Shown here: positions 24,937 to 33,254 of the stretch, one piece after another | Layout of the letters: every line of letters starts with the position of its first letter | Position numbering within the stretch: position 1 is the stretch's first letter | Source: Filobacillus milosensis | GTDB taxonomy: Bacteria > Bacillota > Bacilli > Bacillales > Alkalibacillaceae | Direction of reading: 5' to 3' | Assembly (NCBI RefSeq): GCF_004402015.1 | Contig: NZ_SOPW01000005.1 | Span: 1-64,000, forward strand | Length of the DNA stretch: 64,000 nucleotides | The notes under the pieces: generated by a model | What the model saw: the letters and a program-made list of their open reading frames with translations, nothing else | What the model was told of the DNA's origin: nothing | The model's database searches: none | Program-made: the position numbers and the translations under genes

Positions 24937-26121
24937 TTAAGAGTGGTGATTTAAATAATCAATGGTTGCGGCTGTCATAACTTTTGCACCATTTAAAATT
25001 GAGCGTTCATCAATGTCCCACTTGGGGTGATGATAAGGATAAATGAAACCTTTTTCCTCATTAGCCGATCCAGTGAAGAAATATGTTCCTGGAATTTCAT
25101 TTAAGAAATAGGAGAAATCTTCAGCTCCCATATTAGGTTCCATATGAAGAACATTTTCTTCCGGAATCACTTCTTTTGCTGCTTTAATAATTTGATCAGT
25201 TGCGCTTGGGTCATTCTTAGTTGCTGGATAACCCCAATTGTAAGTCACTTCGTAATCTGCTCCAAAAGCTTGGCAAGTATTTTTCGTAATTGATTGTACC
25301 CAGTCGTGAAGTTCTTGCCTAACTTTTGGATCATACGATCGAATAGTAGCATCAAGGTTTAACGTGTCGGGGATAACATTTCCTTTTTCCCCGGAATGTA
25401 GTGAACCAATCGTTAGTACACCCGATTTTAACGGGTCAATTTTTCTGCTGACGATTTGTTGTAAGCTGGAAATAAGCTGGGCACCAACCCCAATAACATC
25501 AATACAATCGTGAGGGAACGCTCCATGTCCGCCTTTACCTTTTATTGTAATTTCAAGGTGATCAGACGCAGCTAAAATATAATTATGGTTGTAATAAATG
25601 TGGTCTACTGGTAAATAGTTTTCCATATGTGTTGCATAAATTACATCAACACCATCTAGTGCACCATCTTCAATCATAGATTTTGCGCCACCCGGTTCCT
25701 GTTCTTCAGCATTTTGATGAATAAAGACTACATTACCTTGTAGCTGATCACGATGTTTAACTAATGCCTTGGCCATACCTAATGCAATTGCAGTGTGGGC
25801 ATCATGTCCACAAGCATGCATAACCCCAGGGTTTTGAGATTTATAAGGCACTTCATTTTGTTCATCAATTGGTAAAGCATCAAAGTCGGCACGGATAGCA
25901 ACTGTTTTCCCGGGCTTAGCCCCTTTTAAAGTGGCTACAATTCCGTATCCATTACCGACATTTGTACGAACATCTAGCCCTAGTTCTTTTTGGTATTCTT
26001 CTATGATTTTTGCCGTACGTTCTTCCTGAAATGATAATTCAGGGTGTTTATGAAAGTCACGGCGTAACTCGATCATTTCTTCATAAAGGTTTTCTATTTC
26101 TGTTAACACTTGTTGTTTCAA
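24937..26121 (-). CDS. M20 family amidohydrolase, fifth gene of the opuC operon
   Basis: A 394-residue M20D peptidase of the aminoacylase/N-acyl-diaminopimelate deacetylase type. Metal and catalytic residues are visible in HACGHDAHTA, HQNAEEQEPGGA, ATHMEN, GKGGHGAFPH and MGAEDFSYF, with the terminal YHHPKWDID. It should hydrolyse an N-acylated amino compound in the cytoplasm. The TTG start has AGGAGG 7 nt upstream. It lies 16 nt after opuCD, so it is co-transcribed with the osmolyte transporter; standard opuC operons have only four genes. I infer that it processes an imported N-acyl solute, for example a deacetylation step, but no substrate is shown by the sequence. Confidence 0.85.
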   Translation of the reverse strand: MKQQVLTEIENLYEEMIELRRDFHKHPELSFQEERTAKIIEEYQKELGLDVRTNVGNGYGIVATLKGAKPGKTVAIRADFDALPIDEQNEVPYKSQNPGVMHACGHDAHTAIALGMAKALVKHRDQLQGNVVFIHQNAEEQEPGGAKSMIEDGALDGVDVIYATHMENYLPVDHIYYNHNYILAASDHLEITIKGKGGHGAFPHDCIDVIGVGAQLISSLQQIVSRKIDPLKSGVLTIGSLHSGEKGNVIPDTLNLDATIRSYDPKVRQELHDWVQSITKNTCQAFGADYEVTYNWGYPATKNDPSATDQIIKAAKEVIPEENVLHMEPNMGAEDFSYFLNEIPGTYFFTGSANEEKGFIYPYHHPKWDIDERSILNGAKVMTAATIDYLNHHS

Positions 26122-26137
26122 TCAATATCCTCCTGTG

Positions 26138-26779
26138 CTAGACAATACGTTTCTTTGTTCTTCTTTCCATGAATCCTAGGATAGTGTCAGCGAAAATCGC
26201 TAATAGAGCGGCTGGTATCGCACCAGCATAGATTTTAATTTCGGATCTTAAACTAATTCCAGATACAATCTCACGACCTAATCCATCTGCACCGATATAG
26301 GGAGCAATACAAGCTACGCCAACAGCGATAACAGAGGCTACTCTTAATCCTGCCATAAAGAAAGGAATGGAAAGGGGTAATTGTACTTTTCTTAGTACCT
26401 GTAACCCTGTCATACCCAATCCTTTACCAGCTTCAAGTAAGTTAGGGCTAACTTCTTTAACTCCAACATACGTATTTCTGACAATAGGTAGCAGGGAGTA
26501 GAAAAACAGACCAATAACGGCTGTTGTAAAGCCAAGACCGAAGTAAATCATTAAAATCGCTAACATGGCTAGACTTGGGATGATTTGAATCACGTTCACT
26601 GTCGATAAAATAAAGGGTGCTATCTTTTCATATCTAGCTGCCAGGATTCCCAAGGGAACCCCAACAGCAATAGCCATACCAATTCCGTAAATGACCATTA
26701 AAATGTGGTCAAAAGTATACTGCAGCAGATTCTCTTTATTTTCTGCCATATACGATAAAAGTTCTGTTATAAATTCCAT
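26138..26779 (-). CDS. opuCD: OpuC osmoprotectant importer, permease OpuCD
   Basis: A 213-residue BPD-type inner-membrane permease with five to six TM segments. The EAA loop is seen as EAGKGLGMTGLQVLRKVQLPLSIP. It matches OpuCB/OpuCD in length and in RNTYVGVKEVSPN. GGTGGG precedes the ATG. It lies 13 nt downstream of the binding-protein gene. Together with the other permease it forms the channel for glycine betaine, carnitine or related solutes. Confidence 0.9.
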   Translation of the reverse strand: MEFITELLSYMAENKENLLQYTFDHILMVIYGIGMAIAVGVPLGILAARYEKIAPFILSTVNVIQIIPSLAMLAILMIYFGLGFTTAVIGLFFYSLLPIVRNTYVGVKEVSPNLLEAGKGLGMTGLQVLRKVQLPLSIPFFMAGLRVASVIAVGVACIAPYIGADGLGREIVSGISLRSEIKIYAGAIPAALLAIFADTILGFMERRTKKRIV

Positions 26780-26792
26780 ATGAACCCACCTA

Positions 26793-27710
26793 TTATTCTA
26801 GTAAGCCTTTTTCTTTTAAGAACTCCTTAGCAACTTCTTCTGTACTACGACCTTCAATATCAACTTCATAGATTAATTGAGTCATTTCTTCTTCAGTGAT
26901 TGTACCGATAAATTCTTGTAAGATTTTATCTACTTCGGGATATTTTTCTAATGTATCTTCACGTCCTACAAGTGATGCTTGGTAAGGAGGGAAGAATTGA
27001 CGGTCATCTTTTAATACTTTTAAGTCTAATTCAATAATTTGAGGATCTACTGTATATGCCGTTACTACGTCTAGTTCTCCAGCTTCTACACCTTCATACA
27101 TTAATGATGCTTCCATGCCACGTACGTCACTGAATTCATACCCATAAGCTTCTTGGAATGCGCGATAACCGTCATTCTCACGGTTTGGCCATGATGTATC
27201 TGTACCTAAAACTAAATCTCCAGCAAGATCACTTAAATCAGAAATTTTTTCAACACCATGTTTTTCTGCAATCTCTTTAGTTACAGCGATTGAATATTTG
27301 TTTTGGAACCCTAATGAGTCATACCATTTGATTCCGAATTTTTCACTGAATAGTTTTTGTGCTTGCTCTAGAGTTTTCTTTGTATCTGTTGTAAATTCAA
27401 CTTTTTCCTCGTCAAAGTGGTTGTTGTAAAGCTCTCCTGAATATAAAGTACCTAAATCAAATTCACCTTGATCTAATGCGCTAATAATTTGAGGGCTTGC
27501 TTGAATATCTTCTGTAATATTAACTGTATGATCTGTTTCTTGTTCAACCTTAGCTTTTACCATTTGTGCAATAATTTTAGGGTCAGTATAAGATTGAGCA
27601 CCCATTTCTAGTTCAATTCCGCCTTCGCCATTCTCTTTGCTGTCTGATCCGCATGCAGCTAGTAGACTTACCATAGCTATCGCAACTAATGCTAAATATA
27701 ATTTCTTCAT
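26793..27710 (-). CDS. opuCC: OpuC osmoprotectant-binding lipoprotein OpuCC
   Basis: A 305-residue lipoprotein with lipobox LAAC (Cys20) and a type II periplasmic-binding fold of the OpuAC/ProX class. Motifs include GAQSYTDPKIIAQMVK, LDQGEFDLGTLYSGELYN, LVLGTDTSWPNREN and ASLMYEGVEAGELDVVTAYTVDPQI. Tyr residues near the ligand cleft (QSYTDP, LYSGELYN, TAYTVD) could form the aromatic cage that holds a quaternary amine. AAAAGGAG precedes the ATG. It lies between the two permease genes, the same order as Bacillus subtilis opuCA-CB-CC-CD. Confidence 0.9.
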   Translation of the reverse strand: MKKLYLALVAIAMVSLLAACGSDSKENGEGGIELEMGAQSYTDPKIIAQMVKAKVEQETDHTVNITEDIQASPQIISALDQGEFDLGTLYSGELYNNHFDEEKVEFTTDTKKTLEQAQKLFSEKFGIKWYDSLGFQNKYSIAVTKEIAEKHGVEKISDLSDLAGDLVLGTDTSWPNRENDGYRAFQEAYGYEFSDVRGMEASLMYEGVEAGELDVVTAYTVDPQIIELDLKVLKDDRQFFPPYQASLVGREDTLEKYPEVDKILQEFIGTITEEEMTQLIYEVDIEGRSTEEVAKEFLKEKGLLE

Positions 27711-27727
27711 TTAAAAAATCTCCTTTT

Positions 27728-28366
27728 TTATCTTGTTAATTTTTTCTCTACTTTTCCAAAAATCAGGTCCATGGATAATGCCAAAATGATAGCAATGAAT
27801 GTACCTGTGAAAATCATAAATTTATCATTCAATCCGATTCCGCCCAAAATCAAATCGCCAAGCCCACCAGCGCCAATAACAGCGGCTAGTGTTGTCCAGC
27901 TAATGATATAGACGGTAGTCGTTTTAATCCCTGACATAATATATGGCAGTGCCAGTGGAATCTCGATTGTAAATAACTGTTTTGCTTGTCCAAACCCCAT
28001 CCCCTTAGCAGATTCAATAATTCCAGGGTCAACTGATTTAATCCCTGCATAGGTGTTTCTGAGTAATGGTAATAATGAGTATAAAAATAAAGCAATTACA
28101 GCAGGCTGCAACCCGATTCCGAAGAATGGAATCATAATTGCTAACAATGCGATGGTTGGAATCGTTTGGAACACATTGACGATGTTGAAAACTGTACTAT
28201 TGAATAGATCATTTTTTACTCTCGTCAATAAAATTGCTGCAGGTACTGTTAATAAAATCCCAAACATAATTGCCAAGAACGAAATGAGTAAATGTTCGTA
28301 CGAATACTCTAAAATTGAAACGTATCGTTCTTGTAAATACTCAATGTAATCAAGGATCGTCTCCAT
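27728..28366 (-). CDS. opuCB: OpuC osmoprotectant importer, permease OpuCB
   Basis: A 212-residue permease with five to six TM segments and the EAA loop ESAKGMGFGQAKQLFTIEIPLALP. It is a paralogue of OpuCD. The ATG follows the ATPase stop codon directly (TAAATG), so translation is coupled. It forms the heterodimeric transmembrane channel of the osmolyte importer. Confidence 0.9.
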   Translation of the reverse strand: METILDYIEYLQERYVSILEYSYEHLLISFLAIMFGILLTVPAAILLTRVKNDLFNSTVFNIVNVFQTIPTIALLAIMIPFFGIGLQPAVIALFLYSLLPLLRNTYAGIKSVDPGIIESAKGMGFGQAKQLFTIEIPLALPYIMSGIKTTTVYIISWTTLAAVIGAGGLGDLILGGIGLNDKFMIFTGTFIAIILALSMDLIFGKVEKKLTR

Positions 28367-29488
28367 TTAAACAACCCCTTGTTGTTTCTCATAATAGTTC
28401 TGGAGTGCTTCTGAAATATCTTTGTAGTTAACGACACCTGCAATTTCGTTTTGATCTGTCAATACAGTTACTTCATTTAATTCTTGTTCCTTAAGTAGCC
28501 TCATTGCTTGACTGGCTTCATCAGAAGGTTTTAATGTTTTCTGATCAGTATTTATGACATTTGATACAGTTTCTTCACTGCCCTTTAATAAATCTTTAAT
28601 TGTTACAAAACCAGCATATTGTTTGTTATTAATTACAGGCAATTGAGTTAAATTGTGATTAATTAACTTGTTCAATGCCTCATCGATAGATTCACTAACA
28701 TATGTTGAAACGAAATCCTGATTCATCATCTCTCTAACTAGTGGTAATGTTTCAGCTTTTTGTAAGCGTTCAGTACCAATAAATTCTTTAACAAAATCAT
28801 TTTTAGGTTCTGTTAATAATTCATGAGGAGAACCTTTTTGAACAACTTCTCCATCTTTCATCAAGATAATTTGGTCAGCAATCTTAATAGCTTCATCCAT
28901 ATCGTGAGTAACGAAAACAATAGTTTTGTTAATTTCAGCTTGCAAATGAGTTAACTCATCCTGCAATTGTTCACGACTAATTGGATCTAATGCACTGAAC
29001 GGTTCATCCATTAAAATGATGTCTGGTTCAGCTGCAAGAGCACGAATAACACCAATGCGTTGCTGTTGTCCACCACTTAACTCGGATGGATAACGTTTTT
29101 TAAATGTTTCAGGTTCCAAGTTAACTAAATTAAGTAAACGATGAACTGTCTCATCAATTTTGCTTTTATTCCATCTTAATAATTTAGGCACCGTCGCCAC
29201 GTTATCGTAAATGGTCATATGTGGGAAAAGTCCAATACTCTGAATTACGTACCCCATTTGTCTTCTTAGTTGTATAGGGTTCATTTCTTGAATATCTTTT
29301 CCTTCAACTAAGATAGTTCCATCGGTATGATCTACCAAGCGGTTTAACAATTTCATTGTTGTTGTTTTCCCGCAACCGCTGGGGCCGATTAGAACATTAA
29401 TTTTACCTTCATCAAATGTAAGGTTTATGTTTTTTAAAGCTTGGAAACCATCATCATAGACTTTGTTAACACTTTTTAATTCAATCAA
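28367..29488 (-). CDS. opuCA: OpuC osmoprotectant importer, ATPase OpuCA with CBS domains
   Basis: A 373-residue ATPase of ProV/OpuAA type: Walker A GPSGCGKTT, signature LSGGQQQR, Walker B ILMDEPFSALD, H-loop FVTHDMDEA. Residues about 255-370 are two CBS motifs (SIDEALNKLINHNLTQLPVI and ASQAMRLLKEQELNEVTVL), which in OpuCA homologues bind c-di-AMP or sense ionic strength and switch off import. The start is TTG with AAAGGGGAG 7 nt upstream. It heads the operon and is divergent from the GbsR-type regulator gene, so transcription should be osmotically or regulator controlled. Confidence 0.92.
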   Translation of the reverse strand: MIELKSVNKVYDDGFQALKNINLTFDEGKINVLIGPSGCGKTTTMKLLNRLVDHTDGTILVEGKDIQEMNPIQLRRQMGYVIQSIGLFPHMTIYDNVATVPKLLRWNKSKIDETVHRLLNLVNLEPETFKKRYPSELSGGQQQRIGVIRALAAEPDIILMDEPFSALDPISREQLQDELTHLQAEINKTIVFVTHDMDEAIKIADQIILMKDGEVVQKGSPHELLTEPKNDFVKEFIGTERLQKAETLPLVREMMNQDFVSTYVSESIDEALNKLINHNLTQLPVINNKQYAGFVTIKDLLKGSEETVSNVINTDQKTLKPSDEASQAMRLLKEQELNEVTVLTDQNEIAGVVNYKDISEALQNYYEKQQGVV

Positions 29489-29564
29489 TGTAACTCCCCT
29501 TTCGCTTTTTCAAAAGCACAACTAATAGATTAACAGTGTTTAATACATATTAAAAACATTGTAT

Positions 29565-29580
29565 AAACTTATAGGTTTAC
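29565..29580. promoter_or_regulatory. Candidate operator between opuCA and the GbsR-type gene
   Basis: TAAACTTATAGGTTTA is an inverted repeat with two mismatches in the divergent 244-bp promoter region. It is a candidate site for the neighbouring GbsR/OpcR-type repressor. The site is weak evidence on its own. Confidence 0.35.
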
Positions 29581-29732
29581 AAATTACACGAATTTTATAA
29601 AGTTTATGTTGTTCAGTTCTTTTTTTCTTAAAAATCCTTTAATTATCTCGGTATTTAGACAGTAAATAATTCTTCTGCCTTAATCCAAATTGTGTTAACG
29701 TAGTAATTAACGAGAAAATGAGGAGAGAGGTT

Positions 29733-30272
29733 ATGGATTCAAACGAAAAACTTAATCAATTAAAAGAAGAAGTATACAATCAAATCGCTGACAATATGAA
29801 TTCTTACGGTTTTCCCTCAACTATTGGTTTAGTCATGGGTATTATTTATTACGAACGTGAACCAATGACTTTAGAACAGCTTTCAGAACGTACGGGAATG
29901 AGTAAAACAAGAATGAGCCAAGCGGTTCGTCAATTGATACAACTAAATCTGGCGCGAAAAGTATATGGTCAAGGTTCAAGAAAGGACTTATATACGGTTG
30001 AACAAGATTACTATTCTACTTTTATTAACTTATTTACACAGAATTGGAGACAAACTGTTCAACGCAATGAACAAATCAAACGTCGTATGCGTCGTGAGTT
30101 AGAAGAGTTATTAGCTGAAGATAATTTGACGGATGCAGAGCGTGAAGATGCAGAAGATCTATATCAGGAAACAGAGGTATCATTGGAATTTTCTGATTGG
30201 TTGTCTAGAATGGTAGACTTTTTCGAATCTGGGGAAATTTTTAAATATGTACCTAAAAATGTAAAAAAGTAG
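29733..30272 (+). CDS. opcR: GbsR/OpcR-type transcriptional regulator
   Basis: About 179 residues. A MarR-like winged helix is seen in YGFPSTIGLVMGIIYYEREPMTLEQLSERTGMSKTRMSQAVRQLIQL; the wing reads RKVYGQGSRKDLYTV. The C-terminal helical part (ENEQIKRRMRRELEELLAE, then VSLEFSDWLSRMVDFFESGEI) resembles the GbsR/OpcR family. In Bacillus subtilis OpcR represses opuB and opuC and lies near them; the divergent position here supports the same job. The start ATG 29733 follows GAGGAGAGAGG; the earlier ATG 29718 overlaps that site. Confidence 0.85.
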   Translation: MDSNEKLNQLKEEVYNQIADNMNSYGFPSTIGLVMGIIYYEREPMTLEQLSERTGMSKTRMSQAVRQLIQLNLARKVYGQGSRKDLYTVEQDYYSTFINLFTQNWRQTVQRNEQIKRRMRRELEELLAEDNLTDAEREDAEDLYQETEVSLEFSDWLSRMVDFFESGEIFKYVPKNVKK

Positions 30273-30299
30273 CTTGAGAATACTCAAGCTACTTTTTTG
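30269..30299. terminator. Terminator of the GbsR/OpcR-type gene
   Basis: AGTAGCTTGAG and CTCAAGCTACT form an 11-bp stem with a short AATA-type loop, then TTTTTT. The stop codon TAG lies in the first arm. Confidence 0.88.
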
Positions 30300-30315
30300 A
30301 TGAAGTAGAATTTAT

Positions 30316-31467
30316 TTAAAACATTAAGTTCTTAAGTTTTCTTGGATAAGAAGTAATAGTTCTACAACCATCCTTGGTAACTATTACAGTATCTGAATGA
30401 CGAAAGCCACCGACCCCAGGCATATAAAGGCCTGGTTCAATTGTGTATACCATACCTTCTTCTAAAATAAGATCGTTATCGAATCTAAGGTAAGGCTCTT
30501 CATGCTCCGTTAAACCTAGACCATGGCCGATGCGGTGTTGTATGTAGTCCCCGTAGCCAGCATTTTTAAATATATTATAAGATGCTTGATCAACTTCACT
30601 AGCTTTTACTCCTGGCTTGACTGCGTCGAATCCAGCTTGTTGAGCATCGATCGCTAGTTGTAAACACTCTTTTTGTTGGTCAGTTGGTTCACCAATTAAG
30701 AAAGTTCGTTCATTTTCAGCGCGATAACCGTTAATCCAAACTTGTCGGCTGTGAACGACCACATCATTTTGCTCATATTTACGAGTAGAAGAATAAAGGT
30801 GAGGCATAGCGCTACGTTCAATACCTGAACATGTCCAGTTTTCAAAACCTACAATTTGATCGGGAAATTCTTCAGAAGCAACTTCTAATAGTTTTTTATC
30901 CCCAAAAGAATCAAACTCAAGTTCACTTATACCTGGTTTCAAGTTATCGAATGAGGCTTCAAGTGCGATGTCTGATAAGCGACCTGCTTGATCAAGCCAG
31001 AAGATTTCTTCTTCATCTTTAACCGCTCGAAGCTCGATTAAATCTTCACCAATGTCTTTAACACTGAACCCATTATCTTGGAACATCTTTAACATTGAGG
31101 CAGGAATTATATCTAATTCAAGTCCGAAAACGGTATTAGATTCTAAAGAATCCATTATGCGAAGTAATGGATCTAAATGATGAGTATTCATATGGCTGTG
31201 AGGCTTTGTTTCATAGTATACAAAGAACTCATTTACTTGAGCATTAAGTTTAGCGTGTTCTTCTTCTAAGGCTGGAATGATGTATTGTGTGTGATCTTGA
31301 TAAACCAAAAGCATAATTGGGCGGGAATAAGAAATAGCTCTAAACCCACTTAAGTAATATTCATTATCAGGGTCCCAAAATAAAGCGACATCAATACCCT
31401 TTTGTGACATCCTCTTGCGTAAATCTCTTAAACGTCTATCGACAGATTCTTTTTTTACTGATTGCAT
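30316..31467 (-). CDS. M24-family (creatinase-fold) hydrolase lacking the metal ligands
   Basis: A 383-residue protein with the prolidase/creatinase two-domain fold (N-terminal domain 1-125, pita-bread domain 140-383). The M24 ligand set is altered: at the first Asp the text reads HSRQVWINGY instead of DxGA..GY, the second Asp is Glu (RAENERTF), and the last Glu of GxRxED is Ser (GGFRHSDTV). His (HRIGHGLGL) and Glu (YTIEPGLY) remain. That pattern resembles metal-free creatinase and ectoine hydrolase (DoeA/EutD) rather than a metallopeptidase. The opuC neighbourhood makes an osmolyte-degrading role an attractive inference. GAGGAG precedes the ATG. Confidence 0.78.
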   Translation of the reverse strand: MQSVKKESVDRRLRDLRKRMSQKGIDVALFWDPDNEYYLSGFRAISYSRPIMLLVYQDHTQYIIPALEEEHAKLNAQVNEFFVYYETKPHSHMNTHHLDPLLRIMDSLESNTVFGLELDIIPASMLKMFQDNGFSVKDIGEDLIELRAVKDEEEIFWLDQAGRLSDIALEASFDNLKPGISELEFDSFGDKKLLEVASEEFPDQIVGFENWTCSGIERSAMPHLYSSTRKYEQNDVVVHSRQVWINGYRAENERTFLIGEPTDQQKECLQLAIDAQQAGFDAVKPGVKASEVDQASYNIFKNAGYGDYIQHRIGHGLGLTEHEEPYLRFDNDLILEEGMVYTIEPGLYMPGVGGFRHSDTVIVTKDGCRTITSYPRKLKNLMF

Positions 31468-31643
31468 TTTGTAAAACTCCTCTCAGTGTAAGATTGATTA
31501 TCTGACAATATGAACACGTTAACATAACGGAGGAACTATACAAAGTGATCCAGAACTAGATAGAGTGGAAAACTAAAAATAGAAGAGTTGCTAGATGTTG
31601 TGGTAAAATTTAGTAGTAAGGCGTGGAAGGTGGTAAGTAGTGT

Positions 31644-32240
31644 ATGTTAATCTCAGCGATTATATTAGGAGTGGTAGGGTTAGTATTATACCTTTTGATT
31701 TTCCTAACCTACAGAAAATTAATCCAAAATAACGAACATGGATTTCTTCATCTCATAATGGCGTTAATGTATGCTATGTGGCTTCCGTTGCCGATCGTTT
31801 TGTATCAAATATTAAACACGGAAGTTCTTATCATTGGTGCAATTTTTGGTATGACATATCTAATCATGATGATCATGACTATGTCTCTTCAGACTGGTCA
31901 CATTGTACATATTGTTAAACAGGAAGAGAGTCCGATTTGGAATGAAAGAGCGGAGTGGTTGATGACAACTTTAGGTAGTTCAGTTGAAGGGTTGGCTAAT
32001 ATATTTAAAGCCATTTGGGCATTATTCCTTGCCATTGCTTTTTGGGTGAATGGTTCAATTGTTATGGCAATTATACTATTGGTTTTTCAACTTGTAACGA
32101 TTTATTATTTTATAAATTTACTCGATCAAAGCTTGATCAAACGTTATAAATTTCTGGAAAAATTTAAACCAAACCCATTAATCTATAATATAGAAGCATT
32201 TCTGTTCTTTTTAACTTTAATTCTCTACTTATCATTATAA
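31644..32240 (+). CDS. Six-TM membrane protein, unknown
   Basis: A 198-residue protein of mostly hydrophobic segments (about 3-22, 33-58, 60-80, 112-135, 137-160, 175-196) with charged loops such as KQEESPIWNERAEW. GGAAGGTGG is about 10 nt before the ATG. I do not recognise a family and see no operon partner. Its stop lies 9 nt from the stop of the convergent RNase HI gene. Confidence 0.6.
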   Translation: MLISAIILGVVGLVLYLLIFLTYRKLIQNNEHGFLHLIMALMYAMWLPLPIVLYQILNTEVLIIGAIFGMTYLIMMIMTMSLQTGHIVHIVKQEESPIWNERAEWLMTTLGSSVEGLANIFKAIWALFLAIAFWVNGSIVMAIILLVFQLVTIYYFINLLDQSLIKRYKFLEKFKPNPLIYNIEAFLFFLTLILYLSL

Positions 32241-32249
32241 TAAGTATCG

Positions 32250-32639
32250 TCAAGATTCATGAATCGCCTGCTTAGCAAGTCTGTCAGCATGGTGGTTCTT
32301 TTTATTTGGAATCCATTTTATAAAATAGATGGGGAAGGTGCTTGCTTTTTCTTTAATTTCTTCTAATAAGGGCTGGAAAACACGGTTTTTAGTGTAACCT
32401 TCTTCAATCGCATTAACGACAATTTGAGAATCGGAGCGAAATGATAAGATTTCTTCAGGGTATAACTCCTGGCAAATATCTAAAGCCTTAATGACAGCCA
32501 TGAATTCAGCTTCGTGATTAGATAATGTACCTAACGGAAATGAGTATTCATAGTTATGTCCTTTGGCCTTAATATATACTCCAGCGCCGCTAATGCCTGG
32601 ATTTCCTTTCGATGCACCATCTACATAAACTTCGATCAA
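32250..32639 (-). CDS. RNase HI-like protein (ribonuclease H family)
   Basis: A 129-residue RNase H fold. The catalytic set is complete: Asp7 (YVDGASKGNPG), Glu45 (NHEAEFMA), Asp70 (RSDSQ) and Asp119 (HHADRLA). It should cleave RNA in RNA-DNA hybrids, or act like YpeP/YpdQ of Bacillus, one of which is inactive. The start is TTG with AAGGGG about 10 nt upstream. Short of the N-terminal hybrid-binding domain of RNase H1. Confidence 0.88.
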   Translation of the reverse strand: MIEVYVDGASKGNPGISGAGVYIKAKGHNYEYSFPLGTLSNHEAEFMAVIKALDICQELYPEEILSFRSDSQIVVNAIEEGYTKNRVFQPLLEEIKEKASTFPIYFIKWIPNKKNHHADRLAKQAIHES

Positions 32640-32708
32640 TCTTCATTCGCCCCTTAAGTCTTAGTAATAAAATTATAGAATAGCGGTTATTGTTTTTCAA
32701 ATGACCCA

Positions 32709-32743
32709 TAAAAAAGCACTCTCGCCAAAAACGAGAATGCTTA
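32709..32743 (-). terminator. Terminator of the 145-aa secreted protein gene
   Basis: On the minus strand GCATTCTCG and CGAGAGTGC arms close a TTTTTGG loop and precede TTTTTT. Confidence 0.88.
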
Positions 32744-32749
32744 ATCATA

Positions 32750-33187
32750 TTATTCAACTTTTTGGTATTCACCTTGTTCATTTAACTCATACTTTTTTGT
32801 AATCTCATTAGTAGCAATTGTGTATTTATACAAGTCACCATTATCCATGTCAATGTAATACCAACCATAAGTTGCTGTAGCATGTTCGTTCGTTTCATAT
32901 ACTTGAATTAACGCCATGTTTTCCCCTTCATATTCACTTTGGCTGGGTTCAGCGCCGTCATAACGAACTTTAAATTTCTCATCTAATTGTAATGCGCGTT
33001 CTACATGTTTTTCAGCTTCACTAGTTGTTAATTGTTCTGATTGAGTAGCATCTGTTTGTTTATCTTGTTGATTGGACTGACTTTCTGAATCTTGTTGTGT
33101 TTTTGGCGTATCTTTCACTACTTGATCACCATTTACTATTTGAAATGAAATCATAGCTACAACTGAGATGGCTAAGATTGTCTTCAT
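32750..33187 (-). CDS. Small exported protein with Gln/Ser-rich linker, unknown
   Basis: A 145-residue protein. Residues 1-20 form a short signal or anchor helix (MKTILAISVVAMISFQIVNG). A polar linker rich in Gln, Ser and Asp follows (about 22-62), then a globular domain (63-145) with YGWYYIDMDNGDLYKYTI. The ordering of hydrophobic and aromatic residues suggests a PepSY-like or small beta fold, but I am not certain. GGAGGGTC precedes the ATG. It is monocistronic. Confidence 0.6.
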   Translation of the reverse strand: MKTILAISVVAMISFQIVNGDQVVKDTPKTQQDSESQSNQQDKQTDATQSEQLTTSEAEKHVERALQLDEKFKVRYDGAEPSQSEYEGENMALIQVYETNEHATATYGWYYIDMDNGDLYKYTIATNEITKKYELNEQGEYQKVE

Positions 33188-33254
33188 ACTGACCCTCCAT
33201 AAAAAATGTTCTACTAATCAGACGAAGAATATAATCAATTGTTGCAGTTAAGTA

